Position numbers and translations under genes: made by a program
Source of the DNA: Ardenticatenaceae bacterium
GTDB lineage: Bacteria; Chloroflexota; Anaerolineae; Promineifilales; Promineifilaceae
Assembly: GCA_020634215.1 (NCBI GenBank)
Contig: JACKCD010000034.1
Coordinates: 1 to 58,584 of the forward strand
Length of the DNA stretch: 58,584 nt
Reading direction: 5' to 3'
In this document: in pieces, positions 49,050 through 57,253 of the stretch
How the letters are laid out: every line of letters starts with the position of its first letter
Numbering within the stretch: the first letter of the stretch is position 1
The notes under the pieces: generated by a model
Seen by the model: the letters and a program-made list of their open reading frames with translations, nothing else
Told to the model about the DNA's origin: nothing
The model's database searches: none

Positions 49050-51412
49050 TGGGCAACTACGTTGGCAAAAGCATGAAACGGGTCGAAGACCCCCGCTTTA
49101 TCCAAGGGCAGGGACGGTATGTAGCCAACCTGAAAATCTATGGGATGACTCATGCTGCGATCAAACGTAGCCCCTATCCCCACGCCAAAATCAACAGCAT
49201 TGACACCGCCGCCGCCGAGGCGCTAGACGGTGTGATTGCCGTTTTTACCGGCAAGGATTTGGCAGACAGTGGTGTAAACCCCATTCCCTGTGGTTTTACT
49301 CCGCCCGACATCAAGCTGCCGCCCCACCATGCGCTGGCAATTGACCGGGTGCGTCACGTTGGCGACGGTGTGGCCGTTGTCATTGCCGAAAGTGCCTACA
49401 TTGCTTATGACGCGCTTGATCTGATCGAAGTGGATTACGAGCCGCTGCCGGCCGTTGTAGATGCCAAAGCCGCTGCCCAGCCCGGTGCGCCCCAGGTTCA
49501 TGACGAAGTGCCAAACAACGTCAGCTTCACCTGGGCCATTGGTGACGAAGCCGCTGTCAACGCCGCCCTGGCCGCCTGCGACCATGTGGTAGAGCTTGAC
49601 CTGATCAACCAGCGTCTCATTCCCAACGCAATGGAGCCACGCGCCGCTGCTGCCCAGTGGGACTCCGCGATGGAGCAAATGACGGTGTGGACATCCTCGC
49701 AAAACCCCCACACCATTCGCTTGCTGCTCAGTGCCTTCACCCTCGGCATTCCCGAACACAAGCTGCGCGTCATTTCGCCCGACGTGGGTGGCGGGTTTGG
49801 TAGCAAAATCTTCCACTATGCCGAGGAAGTCATTGTTCCCTGGGCGGCGCGGAAAATCGGCCGGCCGGTCAAATGGGTTGCCACGCGCAGTGAATCCCAC
49901 ATGACCGATGCCCACGGGCGCGACCACGTGACCCACTGCAAGCTGGGCATGAGCCAAGACGGCATCTTCCAAGCGTTGCACATTGAAAACTACGCCAACA
50001 TGGGTGCTTATCTTTCCCTCTTTGCCCCCATGATCCCCACTGCACTTTACCACACGCTGATGGCAGGGCTTTACAAAACCCCCGTTATTTACGGCGTGAC
50101 CTATGGTACGATGACCAACACCACCCCGGTAGATGCCTATCGCGGTGCCGGCCGTCCCGAAGCCAGCTATGTGTTAGAGCGTCTCATTGACATTGCCTCG
50201 CGGGATTTAAACATGGATCCCATTGAGATGCGGCGCAAAAACTTCATCCAGCCCGACGAATTCCCCTACCAGACCCCCGTAGCCCTTATTTATGACAGTG
50301 GTAACTACGATGCTGTCTTTGACACGGCTGTCGAAATGGCCGATTATTCAGCCATGCGGGCAGAACAGGCGGCAGCACGGGCTGCTGGCAAGCTGGTTGG
50401 TGTTGGTGTCAGTGGCTGTATCGAAGCCAGTGGTGCCGGCCCTTCTGCGGCCGTTGTTTCCCTGGGTGCGGCCATTGGTCTTTACGAAAGTGGGGCCATT
50501 CGCGTTCATCCAACGGGCAAAGTGACCGTTCTGACCGGGGCGCACAGCCACGGGCAGGGGCATGAAACCTCATTGGCGCAAATCGTGGGTGACGAGCTGG
50601 GCATTCCGATCAGCGATATTGAAGTGATTCATGGTGACACCGAACGGCTGCCGTATGGGGTTGGAACGTATGCCAGCCGCAGTATGGCAGTTGGTGGTGG
50701 GGCATTGGTGATGAGCGCCCAGAAGATTCGGGACAAGATTACCCGGATTGCTGCCCACCAGTTGGAAGCGGCCGTTGAGGATATGGTTTATGACCGGACG
50801 ACAGGTACGGTTCATGTCAAGGGTGCGCCGGATAAGGCAAAAGCGTTTGGCGAGATTGCCTTCGCCGTGACGTTGGCAAACAATTTGCCTGCTGGTATGG
50901 AACCTGCTCTGGAAGAAACCTCCTACTTTGACCCGCCGAACTTTACCTTCCCCAACAGCGCTCATATTGCCAAAGTGGAAGTTGATAAGGACAGCGGCGA
51001 AGTCACGCTGCTGGATTATGTAGCCGTGGATGATGTGGGCAACATTATCAACCCGCTGCTGGTTGAGGGGCAAATTGTGGGTGGCGTAGCGCAGGGCGTT
51101 GGTCAGGCATTGTGGGAACATGGTGCTTATGACGCTGAAGGTCAGCTTCTGAGCGGTACCTTTATGGACTATGCCATGCCGCGTGCCGATGGCTTCCCGC
51201 AAATTCGCGTTGGCCGGACGGTGACACCGTCGCCTTCTAACCCGCTGGGGGTGAAGGGTGCTGGCGAAATGGGAACGATTGCTGGTACGGTGACTGTGGT
51301 GAATGCGGTTATGGATGCGCTGGCACCTTTGGGCGTGCGCCATCTGGATATGCCCTTAACGGCCGAAAAAATTAAGGCAGCCATTGCTGCCGCCAACGGA
51401 GGAAGCAACTAA
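49049..51412 (+). CDS. coxL: CoxL-like molybdopterin large subunit, form II
   Basis: This 787-residue catalytic subunit binds the molybdopterin cytosine dinucleotide cofactor. The active-site loop reads DAYRGAGRPEA, the form II motif A-Y-R-G-A-G-R, not the A-Y-x-C-S-F-R of true form I CO dehydrogenases. Other cofactor segments include GGGFGSK, GAHSHGQGHETSLAQI, and LGVKGAGEMGTI with the catalytic glutamate in KGAGE. Form II enzymes have doubtful or slow CO activity and may oxidise other small molecules. Stop and start codons overlap with coxS and coxM, so the three are translationally coupled. Confidence 0.93.
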   Translation: MGNYVGKSMKRVEDPRFIQGQGRYVANLKIYGMTHAAIKRSPYPHAKINSIDTAAAEALDGVIAVFTGKDLADSGVNPIPCGFTPPDIKLPPHHALAIDRVRHVGDGVAVVIAESAYIAYDALDLIEVDYEPLPAVVDAKAAAQPGAPQVHDEVPNNVSFTWAIGDEAAVNAALAACDHVVELDLINQRLIPNAMEPRAAAAQWDSAMEQMTVWTSSQNPHTIRLLLSAFTLGIPEHKLRVISPDVGGGFGSKIFHYAEEVIVPWAARKIGRPVKWVATRSESHMTDAHGRDHVTHCKLGMSQDGIFQALHIENYANMGAYLSLFAPMIPTALYHTLMAGLYKTPVIYGVTYGTMTNTTPVDAYRGAGRPEASYVLERLIDIASRDLNMDPIEMRRKNFIQPDEFPYQTPVALIYDSGNYDAVFDTAVEMADYSAMRAEQAAARAAGKLVGVGVSGCIEASGAGPSAAVVSLGAAIGLYESGAIRVHPTGKVTVLTGAHSHGQGHETSLAQIVGDELGIPISDIEVIHGDTERLPYGVGTYASRSMAVGGGALVMSAQKIRDKITRIAAHQLEAAVEDMVYDRTTGTVHVKGAPDKAKAFGEIAFAVTLANNLPAGMEPALEETSYFDPPNFTFPNSAHIAKVEVDKDSGEVTLLDYVAVDDVGNIINPLLVEGQIVGGVAQGVGQALWEHGAYDAEGQLLSGTFMDYAMPRADGFPQIRVGRTVTPSPSNPLGVKGAGEMGTIAGTVTVVNAVMDALAPLGVRHLDMPLTAEKIKAAIAAANGGSN

Positions 51413-52269
51413 TGTATCCACCCAAATTTGATTATTTACGGGCAGACTCCGCAGCAAATGCCCTGGAACTCCTTGCTGCAAACCCCGATGCGAAGGTGAT
51501 GGCTGGGGGTCACAGCTTGATCCCAGCCATGAACCTGCGCCTTGCCGACCCTGGCACTATTATTGATATTGGCCGTGTGGCTGATTTCAAATTCCTCAGT
51601 GCCAATGATGGCTATGTTGGCATTGGTTCGGGAACGACCCATGCCGAGGTTGCGGCTTCATCTGACGTTCCATCTGCTTTGTCGGAGGCGGCGGGTTTGA
51701 TTGGTGACCCGCAGGTGCGGAATCGCGGCACGGTGGGTGGCAACATTGCCCACGCCGACCCGGCTTCGGATTTGCCCACTGTGCTGGTGGCACTGGATGC
51801 CACGATTTCGACCGTTTCTGGCAGCGGCACGCGGATGATTAAGGCGGGCGATTTCTTTGTTGACCTGTTTGAAACGGCGTTGAATGATGGCGAGTTGGTC
51901 GCGGAAATTAGCATGAATCAAGATGGGGCGAACACGGGTTCTGCCTATGCCAAACTGTCTAACCCGGCATCGCGGTATGCGATGGTGGGGGCGGCGGCGC
52001 GGGTGACGGTGGAAGGTGGGGTATTTACGGCCGTTTCCGTAGCCGTTGGTGGTCTCACACCCAAAGCCCAAGCCGCTCCCTCGGTAGGTGCGGCTCTGGT
52101 TGGACAGGCTGCGACGGCTGACAACATTGCCGCTGCCGCCGCCGCCGTGCAAAACGACCTCGGTGACGACGTGATGGGCGACATCCACGCCAGTGCTGAC
52201 TACCGCCGCCAAATGGCAACTGTATTTGTGAAGCGGGCTTTGACAAAGGCGACTGAACGGGCTGGGTAA
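51412..52269 (+). CDS. coxM: CoxM, FAD-binding medium subunit
   Basis: This 285-residue flavoprotein accepts electrons from CoxS. FAD motifs are AGGHSLIPAMNLRLADP and TVGGNIAHADPASDLP. Length is standard. The start overlaps the coxL stop (TAATG). No coxD, coxE or coxF maturation genes follow. An 11-pair hairpin ends the operon about 45 bases after the stop. Confidence 0.93.
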   Translation: MYPPKFDYLRADSAANALELLAANPDAKVMAGGHSLIPAMNLRLADPGTIIDIGRVADFKFLSANDGYVGIGSGTTHAEVAASSDVPSALSEAAGLIGDPQVRNRGTVGGNIAHADPASDLPTVLVALDATISTVSGSGTRMIKAGDFFVDLFETALNDGELVAEISMNQDGANTGSAYAKLSNPASRYAMVGAAARVTVEGGVFTAVSVAVGGLTPKAQAAPSVGAALVGQAATADNIAAAAAAVQNDLGDDVMGDIHASADYRRQMATVFVKRALTKATERAG

Positions 52270-52314
52270 ACCAATCCTTGTGTGAATTACCTGACTTTGT
52301 TTAGAACCTGATAG

Positions 52315-52353
52315 AATCTCTCCTAGAAAGCGCATTGTTTTTTAGGAGAGATT
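52315..52353 (+). terminator. Hairpin after the cox operon
   Basis: AATCTCTCCTA (52315-52325) and TAGGAGAGATT (52343-52353) are perfect inverted copies around a 17-base loop, followed by GTTTTAG. A terminator for coxGSLM is likely; an attenuator in the leader of the STAS gene is the alternative. Confidence 0.6.
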
Positions 52354-52412
52354 GTTTTAGTTGCTACTAATGCACATAGAGCAACTAAAGCCAAGCAACT
52401 ACGAAGGTACCA

Positions 52413-52751
52413 ATGAGAATAACGACTAGGCAAATAAATGACGTAACGATTTTAGACCCTAATGGCAAACTAACGATAGGTGCTGGTGATATTGCGCTAA
52501 GGCAGGCACTTTCAGAGGCACTTTTTGCTGGTGCACGCAACCTGTTGGTAAATATGGCAGGCGTTACTATGATTGACTCTTCGGGCATTGGTGAATTGGT
52601 TAGTGGGTATACGACAACAGTTAACTATGGGGGACACTTGAAATTGTGTAGCTTGCCTCCCAGAGTTTCCGATATTCTACAGATTACGCAGCTTATTACA
52701 GTTTTTGAAGTTTTTGACAGCGAACAAGAGGCAATTGAATCGTTTGCGTAA
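52413..52751 (+). CDS. STAS-domain anti-sigma factor antagonist-like protein
   Basis: This 112-residue protein is one STAS domain: ILDPNGKLTIGAGDIALRQ, NLLVNMAGVTMIDSSGIGEL with the phosphorylatable serine in IDSSGIG, and FEVFDSEQEAIESFA. Such proteins bind anti-sigma kinases and are controlled by phosphorylation of that serine. No partner kinase or sigma factor is adjacent. GAAGG lies before the ATG and a strong terminator follows. Confidence 0.88.
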   Translation: MRITTRQINDVTILDPNGKLTIGAGDIALRQALSEALFAGARNLLVNMAGVTMIDSSGIGELVSGYTTTVNYGGHLKLCSLPPRVSDILQITQLITVFEVFDSEQEAIESFA

Positions 52752-52809
52752 CTGGTTAGAATAAATTGATGCACAAGATACAGTTTGTTGCGGTATAGAG
52801 GGTTATCGC

Positions 52810-52847
52810 AAAAAGGGCGTGGATTGGTCACAATCCGCGCCCTTTTT
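52810..52847 (+). terminator. Rho-independent terminator after the STAS gene
   Basis: AAAAAGGGCGTGGATTG, loop GTCA, CAATCCGCGCCCTTTTT pair over 17 positions with one mismatch, followed by GTTTG. It could work in both directions, for the convergent DUF1684 gene as well. Confidence 0.9.
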
Positions 52848-52856
52848 GTTTGTGCT

Positions 52857-52876
52857 AGACGCAAAATCTTGCGTCT
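52857..52876. repeat. Copy 1 of the AGACGC inverted repeat
   Basis: AGACGCAAAATCTTGCGTCT is a near-perfect palindrome lying at the 3' end of the DUF1684 gene. An identical copy is at 53735-53754, on the other side of the gene. Confidence 0.85.
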
Positions 52877-53719
52877 CTATGACGATGAATAATGGTATGT
52901 CTTTTCGCCCGCGTAAATGGGAATGGGCAGCCGGTTTTCCGGGGTGGGCAGGGGGCAGGTGGCGAAGGGGGAGAAGGCGCAGGGTGGGTTGATGGATTTG
53001 TTGAAATCCACAATGGTTGTGCCGTTGGGGTTGATGGAGTCTATGAGCAGAAAACGGCCGCCGCCGTAGGTTTCTTTGGCGGTTGTGGCATCGGCATAGA
53101 CGATGGAGGGATGATCAAGACTGTGGTGAACGTCTAACCGATATTCCTGCCCGTCCAGTTGGAACACCAATGCGCCTGGGACATGGGTGGGGGTGAATGT
53201 GCCTAAAATGGTGGGGACTTGGGCCGTCTTGGGCGGGTCATAGGGAACGAAGGTGGCCTCGACGCGCCAGGATGGATCCCAGGTGTAGGTGGGAATGCCG
53301 TCAAATTGAGCAAGGTAGCTGCTTTGTAAATCTTTGAGGCGAATGGCGAAGAGGTCGCTCCGTTTGATGAGGTACCAACTGAGCAGGCCGTGTTGCAGAA
53401 TGGTGGGGCCGCCTTCTTCCATGTCGTGTTTGAGGTCAATGTGGGTGACAGAACGGCCGTTACTGGTGACATGAGCATCGGGCAGAAGATTGACGGAAAT
53501 ACGGCCGTTTTGCAGCAAAAACGACCCCATAAACCCTGGTGCCTTGCCTGCGGGGAAGACAATATCATTGCCGGGGTCACTGCCAAAGCTGTTGCTGCCT
53601 TCTTCCAGCCAGAACAGCCCGGCCAGCGTCAGCCAGCTACCGGGTGCTTTGAGTGCCGCCTCGCGCTCATCGTGCCACGTTTGCAGCATTTCGTGATAGG
53701 TTTTGGAGGATTGAATCAT
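52877..53719 (-). CDS. DUF1684 family protein
   Basis: This 280-residue protein has the DUF1684 plan: YHEMLQTWHDEREAALKAP, SWLTLAGLFWLEEGSNSFGS, and the highly conserved C-terminal VDFNKSINPPCAFSPFATC followed by PLPTPENRLPIPIYAGEK. The function of the family is unknown; the conserved C-terminal cysteines suggest a metal or thiol role, which is inference. The ATG at 53719 begins the family-like part; a longer frame to 53944 crosses the repeat at 53735. TCCAAAAC-type sequence rather than a clear ribosome-binding site lies upstream. Confidence 0.82.
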   Translation of the reverse strand: MIQSSKTYHEMLQTWHDEREAALKAPGSWLTLAGLFWLEEGSNSFGSDPGNDIVFPAGKAPGFMGSFLLQNGRISVNLLPDAHVTSNGRSVTHIDLKHDMEEGGPTILQHGLLSWYLIKRSDLFAIRLKDLQSSYLAQFDGIPTYTWDPSWRVEATFVPYDPPKTAQVPTILGTFTPTHVPGALVFQLDGQEYRLDVHHSLDHPSIVYADATTAKETYGGGRFLLIDSINPNGTTIVDFNKSINPPCAFSPFATCPLPTPENRLPIPIYAGEKTYHYSSS

Positions 53720-53734
53720 GTTTTTCTTGGGTAG

Positions 53735-53754
53735 AGACGCAAAATCTTGCGTCT
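53735..53754. repeat. Copy 2 of the AGACGC inverted repeat
   Basis: AGACGCAAAATCTTGCGTCT is identical to 52857-52876. It lies 15 bases from the DUF1684 ATG on the upstream side. Confidence 0.85.
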
Positions 53755-53762
53755 TTACGATG

Positions 53763-54611
53763 TTAATGGTTTTGCACAAAATCAAAGCGCAGCAGGTTTT
53801 CATTGCAACTGGCGCGGGTGGTGACGGTGTAGACTTCGGAGACCGGCGTGCCGTTACTGGTTTCAAGCTGCACTTTGTAGGAGCGAACGACGGGCGAGGA
53901 AAAGACAAACTGTTCCCAGCCAGAAGGGCTATAGGCGGGCGCACCCCCCACAGGAACCCGCTCGTTCAGCCCGCTGTCCCAAATGTGAACCTGGTAGGTG
54001 CTTTTGGGGACAGGATTGCGGTTAATGTCTAGCACCTCCCCGGCGATGCCGAGCCAGTTGCAGCCAGCGTTGTTGGCGTAATTTTGCAGGTAGAAGGGGC
54101 TGGTGTCTGATTTGGTGAAGGGGAAGGGGGCGCGGGTGGGGCTGGATGTGGGGGTTGGGCCGACAGGTGTTGCCGTGGGGGTGTTGGTGGGGGTGGGGGT
54201 GGGGGTGCTGGTGGAGGTGTTGGTGGGGAAGATGGGAATGGCGGTGGGGGTGCGGCTGGGTGGTGGCGTGTAGAGGGGGTCGCTTTCGTTGTTTACGGTG
54301 ACGGCCTGGGGTGTCCAGGTGGGTTGAAGCTGGGACAGGGCGACGGGGGAGGTGGCGGTGCTGGTGGGGAGAATGGCGATGGCGGCGGTGGTGGGAACAA
54401 CGGCCGTTATTTCACCCCCCTCATTTCCCTCCCGTTGCCCAAACAACTGGACACCTAGTAGCGGCTGCACCACATCTGGGGCGGCAAAAAGCAGCACAAC
54501 CCCTGCCAGCAGCAAAAGCCCGATAAGCAAGATGAGAAAAGTGAGCAAATTCAACAGACGGCTGAAACAGCCGCCGCCTTGTTTGGCCGCACGGGAAGGT
54601 TGGGTAGTCAT
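53763..54611 (-). CDS. Membrane-anchored protein with P/T-rich linker and extracellular beta domain
   Basis: This 282-residue protein has a cytoplasmic start, one or two hydrophobic stretches (LLNLLTFLILLIGLLLLAGV, LLFAAPDVV), then a linker of T, P and S repeats (STPTPTPTNTPTATP) at about residues 110-165, and a C-terminal domain of about 110 residues with FYLQNYANNAGCNWLGIAGE and YQVHIWDSG, which looks like a carboxypeptidase-regulatory-type beta-sandwich. It resembles the SH3-like protein at 27687 in design. It follows the peptidylprolyl isomerase gene on the same strand by 36 bases. Function unknown. Confidence 0.72.
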   Translation of the reverse strand: MTTQPSRAAKQGGGCFSRLLNLLTFLILLIGLLLLAGVVLLFAAPDVVQPLLGVQLFGQREGNEGGEITAVVPTTAAIAILPTSTATSPVALSQLQPTWTPQAVTVNNESDPLYTPPPSRTPTAIPIFPTNTSTSTPTPTPTNTPTATPVGPTPTSSPTRAPFPFTKSDTSPFYLQNYANNAGCNWLGIAGEVLDINRNPVPKSTYQVHIWDSGLNERVPVGGAPAYSPSGWEQFVFSSPVVRSYKVQLETSNGTPVSEVYTVTTRASCNENLLRFDFVQNH

Positions 54612-54616
54612 AAGCT

Positions 54617-54650
54617 TGATGGAGACTAGTCTCTAATCCCTAATCTCCTA
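54617..54650. repeat. GGAGATT-family repeat
   Basis: GGAGACTAGTCTCTAATCCC and TAATCTCC lie in the 36-base gap between two minus-strand genes. GGAGACTAGTCTC is itself a palindrome. Confidence 0.6.
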
Positions 54651-55619
54651 GATAAAACGCGAGATATTGGCCTGCGCCCATAGTTGCGCCAGCCAGTCGG
54701 CAAAGGTTTGTTGCAGCAGGGTGGAGCGCATGGCCGGGGTTAACGGCCGTTCCTCATCAACCTCCAACTGCTGCACCAGGTAATACGTCGTCGCCCCATT
54801 GTCATCCGTCACCGTGACCACATCACTCACGGCGTTGGGAGCCAGGGCAAAAGCCGCTTCCTCCACCGCTGGCACCAGCAGCGACCCCCGGGCAAAAAAG
54901 CCCAGGTCGCCACCCGCTTCCCCCGTTACCCGATCCAGCGAATGTTGCTGCGCCATGGCCGCAAAATCGGCTCCGTTACGGATGTCGGCCAGCACCGTTT
55001 GCGCCAGCGTGGGGTCGTCAAGCTGAATGTAGCGGGCATGAACTTGTGCTGTGGTTGCCGGTACATTTTCCGTCACCTTTGCCACCATTGCCTCGACAAG
55101 CATATCCACTTGCAGAGCCTCGCGGAACTCTGCCTCTGTCCACTGGTTGGCCTCCAGCCACGCCTCAAAATTGCCAGCTTCCCCGGCAGCCGCACGTAGT
55201 TCGTTGAGCTTGGTATCCACCATTTCTGGCGTAACGGCTACTCCCTGCATGGCTGCCGACTGGGTAATGAGTTTGCGCTCGATGAGAGCATCCAGTACTA
55301 GCTGGCGGTAGCTGCTGTTGTCATCCACGGGTTGCCCAAGCTGGCTTTGGGCTTGCTCATAGCGGGCTAGTTCGCGTTCAAAGGTGGCAATGGTGATGGG
55401 TTCGTTGTTGACCAGAGCGGCGAGGGGTTCGGTGGGGGTGGGGGTGGGCGGAACGGCCGTTTCTGTGGGCACCACCGTCGGCACAGACTCAACCGTAATC
55501 GCCTCTACCGCCTCACTGGGGGCAGAAACGGCCGTTGGTGAGGCTGATTCATCATTACTGCACGCTGCCAAAAGCAGCAAACAAGGGAGTATCAGGATAA
55601 AAATCCGTTTGTGTAACAT
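54648..55619 (-). CDS. Peptidylprolyl isomerase lipoprotein (SurA/PrsA-like)
   Basis: This 323-residue lipoprotein has a signal peptide ending LLLLAACS with lipidated cysteine near residue 20, a T/P/V linker, a SurA N-terminal-like helical domain (ATFERELARYEQAQSQLG, LVLDALIERKLITQSAAMQG) and a parvulin rotamase domain (VHARYIQLDDPTLAQTVLAD, FAAMAQQHSLDRVTGEAGGD, LGFFARGSLLVPAVEEAAFA). It folds exported proteins at the cell surface. The ATG at 55619 is eight bases from a TATAAT box; the TTG at 55625 is an alternative. Confidence 0.88.
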   Translation of the reverse strand: MLHKRIFILILPCLLLLAACSNDESASPTAVSAPSEAVEAITVESVPTVVPTETAVPPTPTPTEPLAALVNNEPITIATFERELARYEQAQSQLGQPVDDNSSYRQLVLDALIERKLITQSAAMQGVAVTPEMVDTKLNELRAAAGEAGNFEAWLEANQWTEAEFREALQVDMLVEAMVAKVTENVPATTAQVHARYIQLDDPTLAQTVLADIRNGADFAAMAQQHSLDRVTGEAGGDLGFFARGSLLVPAVEEAAFALAPNAVSDVVTVTDDNGATTYYLVQQLEVDEERPLTPAMRSTLLQQTFADWLAQLWAQANISRFI

Positions 55620-55627
55620 AAACAAAG

Positions 55628-55633
55628 ATTATA
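55628..55633 (-). promoter_or_regulatory. -10 box placed for a nearly leaderless transcript
   Basis: On the minus strand TATAAT is followed by eight bases and the ATG at 55619. TTGTTC lies 16 bases upstream as a possible -35 box. There is no Shine-Dalgarno sequence. Confidence 0.5.
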
Positions 55634-55643
55634 CCTACCCCCC

Positions 55644-55838
55644 TCAGTTGAACAAATTGAGCCACAGCATGGCGATGGCAATGAGAACAACCACAAAACA
55701 ACCCAGCCTAAACAGCGTGGCCGTGAGCCGGAACATGGCGCGTACCACAAACAGCCCGGCCAACAAGATGGCGATGATGATCAAAATTTGGGTTAATTCG
55801 CCGCTTGTTAAACCAATTGTATCCAATAAAGTGTCCAT
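55644..55838 (-). CDS. Small membrane protein, 64 residues
   Basis: This short protein begins MDTLLDTIGLTSGELTQ and has two hydrophobic segments (ILIIIAILLAGLFVVRAMF and LFRLGCFVVVLIAIAMLWL). GGAAGG lies five bases before the ATG, and TATAAT lies about 37 bases upstream (complement of 55873-55878). No family is recognised. It precedes the isomerase gene but the latter has its own promoter. Confidence 0.65.
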   Translation of the reverse strand: MDTLLDTIGLTSGELTQILIIIAILLAGLFVVRAMFRLTATLFRLGCFVVVLIAIAMLWLNLFN

Positions 55839-55886
55839 AATCCTTCCTTAGCACCATAAGTTTGACCGCTTATTATAGCGGAGGAA

Positions 55887-55925
55887 TGGGAGATTGGAGA
55901 TTAGGAGATTGGGAGATTAGGGATC
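55887..55925. repeat. GGAGATT-family heptamer repeat
   Basis: GGGAGATTGGAGATTAGGAG continues with ATTGGGAGATTAGGGATC. Units are seven or eight bases; the inverted half is reduced to GATCCCT at 55942. Confidence 0.75.
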
Positions 55926-56042
55926 ATGAGCTTATATCCATGATCCCTTTCTCCTGCGGCGGATTGTGACTGATTGCCGAGCTAATGGGCAACTAACTGA
56001 CTTTACTGTCATGCCGCGCTATGGTGTTTTTAATGTATGATA

Positions 56043-56999
56043 CTAAACCATTTCGCGCTCAATGATTCCGGTCAGGCAACCAATGGCCCCGGCCGCTTTC
56101 CGCAGCTCATGGACGGGGGTGCTGTGGCATTTGATGCCCAGGCTTTCATAGAAGGCTTGCGTTTGCGGCATACCGCCCACCATCAAAATCTCGCGGGGGG
56201 CGAGGGTGACAAAGTTGAAGGCACTGCCTTTGGCTGCTTCCTCGACGGTGGGCAGAAATTCGACGCGATAGCCGTGGGCTTTGAGCGCATCCACGCCGCG
56301 ATGGACAAACCGTTTCGGCCAGGCGATGGCAAGGTCTTTATCGGCAAAGCGCAACATGCCCATGAGGTGCATGGTGCCAAAGGGGAGGTCAACCACAATA
56401 ACGTTGACACCGAGGTCGGTGAGAGCGGCGGAAACTTGCCGCGCTCCTTCATCGTTGGTTCGCAGCCCGCGCCCTAAAATAACCGTTTCAGCGTTAATCC
56501 ACATGGCATCGGCCCCTTCAAAGGTGGCGGTTCCGTGCAGGGTGCGGTAAATAGGCACGCCAATATCAGCCAGCCGCCGTGCTACCCAGCGCTCTTCTCC
56601 GGCGCGAACGGTGGAGGCCGGCCGGGCGAGGATGGCTCCGGCCGGGGTCATAAACATCAGGTCGGCGCAGAACATTTGGTTGGGGCTGGGCGTTTGGGCA
56701 GGGTCAACATAGTGGACGGCCACACCAGCGTTGCGGTAAGCGTTGGCGATGCCGTCGTGCTGTTCTAGCACGAGTTCGGGGTCAATGGGTTCAAGCATTT
56801 GCACGGCGTTGTGGTCGGTTAGCTCGAACAGCTCTTTGCCGGGGCGGTGGAGCAGGACGGATTTGAGGGGGGCGTGTTCGGTGTTGATGCCGCAGTTGCC
56901 CCAGAGGGCGCCAATTTCTTGGGTGTGGGTTTGGAGGCGGGGGGACCAGCCTGCACCGCCGTAGGCGGAGACGTTGAAGGGTTCTGTTTCAGTTGACAT
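56043..56999 (-). CDS. Amidinotransferase/dimethylargininase-like protein
   Basis: This 318-residue protein has the pentein fold of arginine-modifying enzymes. Family residues are visible in VLLHRPGKE, FEGADAMWINAE (substrate acid pair), the histidine in FGTMHLMGMLRF, and the catalytic cysteine near the C-terminus in AAGAIGCLTGI. It may hydrolyse dimethylarginine or a related guanidine to citrulline-type products. AGGAG precedes the ATG at 56999. The arginase-like gene is divergent across a 254-base gap, which suggests a shared role in guanidino compound metabolism. Confidence 0.85.
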   Translation of the reverse strand: MSTETEPFNVSAYGGAGWSPRLQTHTQEIGALWGNCGINTEHAPLKSVLLHRPGKELFELTDHNAVQMLEPIDPELVLEQHDGIANAYRNAGVAVHYVDPAQTPSPNQMFCADLMFMTPAGAILARPASTVRAGEERWVARRLADIGVPIYRTLHGTATFEGADAMWINAETVILGRGLRTNDEGARQVSAALTDLGVNVIVVDLPFGTMHLMGMLRFADKDLAIAWPKRFVHRGVDALKAHGYRVEFLPTVEEAAKGSAFNFVTLAPREILMVGGMPQTQAFYESLGIKCHSTPVHELRKAAGAIGCLTGIIEREMV

Positions 57000-57253
57000 A
57001 GGTTTCTCCTCTGAAAGAAAATGGGACGCGGACAAACACGGACAAACACGGATGAATGTGCGTTTTGGTTTCATTCATAGGGATCGTCATAGTCGGTGTT
57101 GCCTGCTGTAAAATGGGACGCTGATTCTCCTGATTTCCCTGATTATTCGGGCGTGCAGGATATAATGTTGTTAGTAATTGTACAGAGATGTGGTAAGTTG
57201 GCGAAGCAGACTTTTGAGGTATTAGAAGCCTCAAGGGTTTTGAGGAGGAAAAG
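57000..57253. other. Divergent gap with decamer repeats
   Basis: GGACAAACACGGACAAACAC (57030-57049) shows ten-base periodicity, and GGGACGCTGATTCTCCTGAT (57116-57135) shares wording with the inverted repeat at 22366-22443. GAGGAGGAAAAG at 57241-57252 is the ribosome-binding site of the arginase-like gene. Confidence 0.45.
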
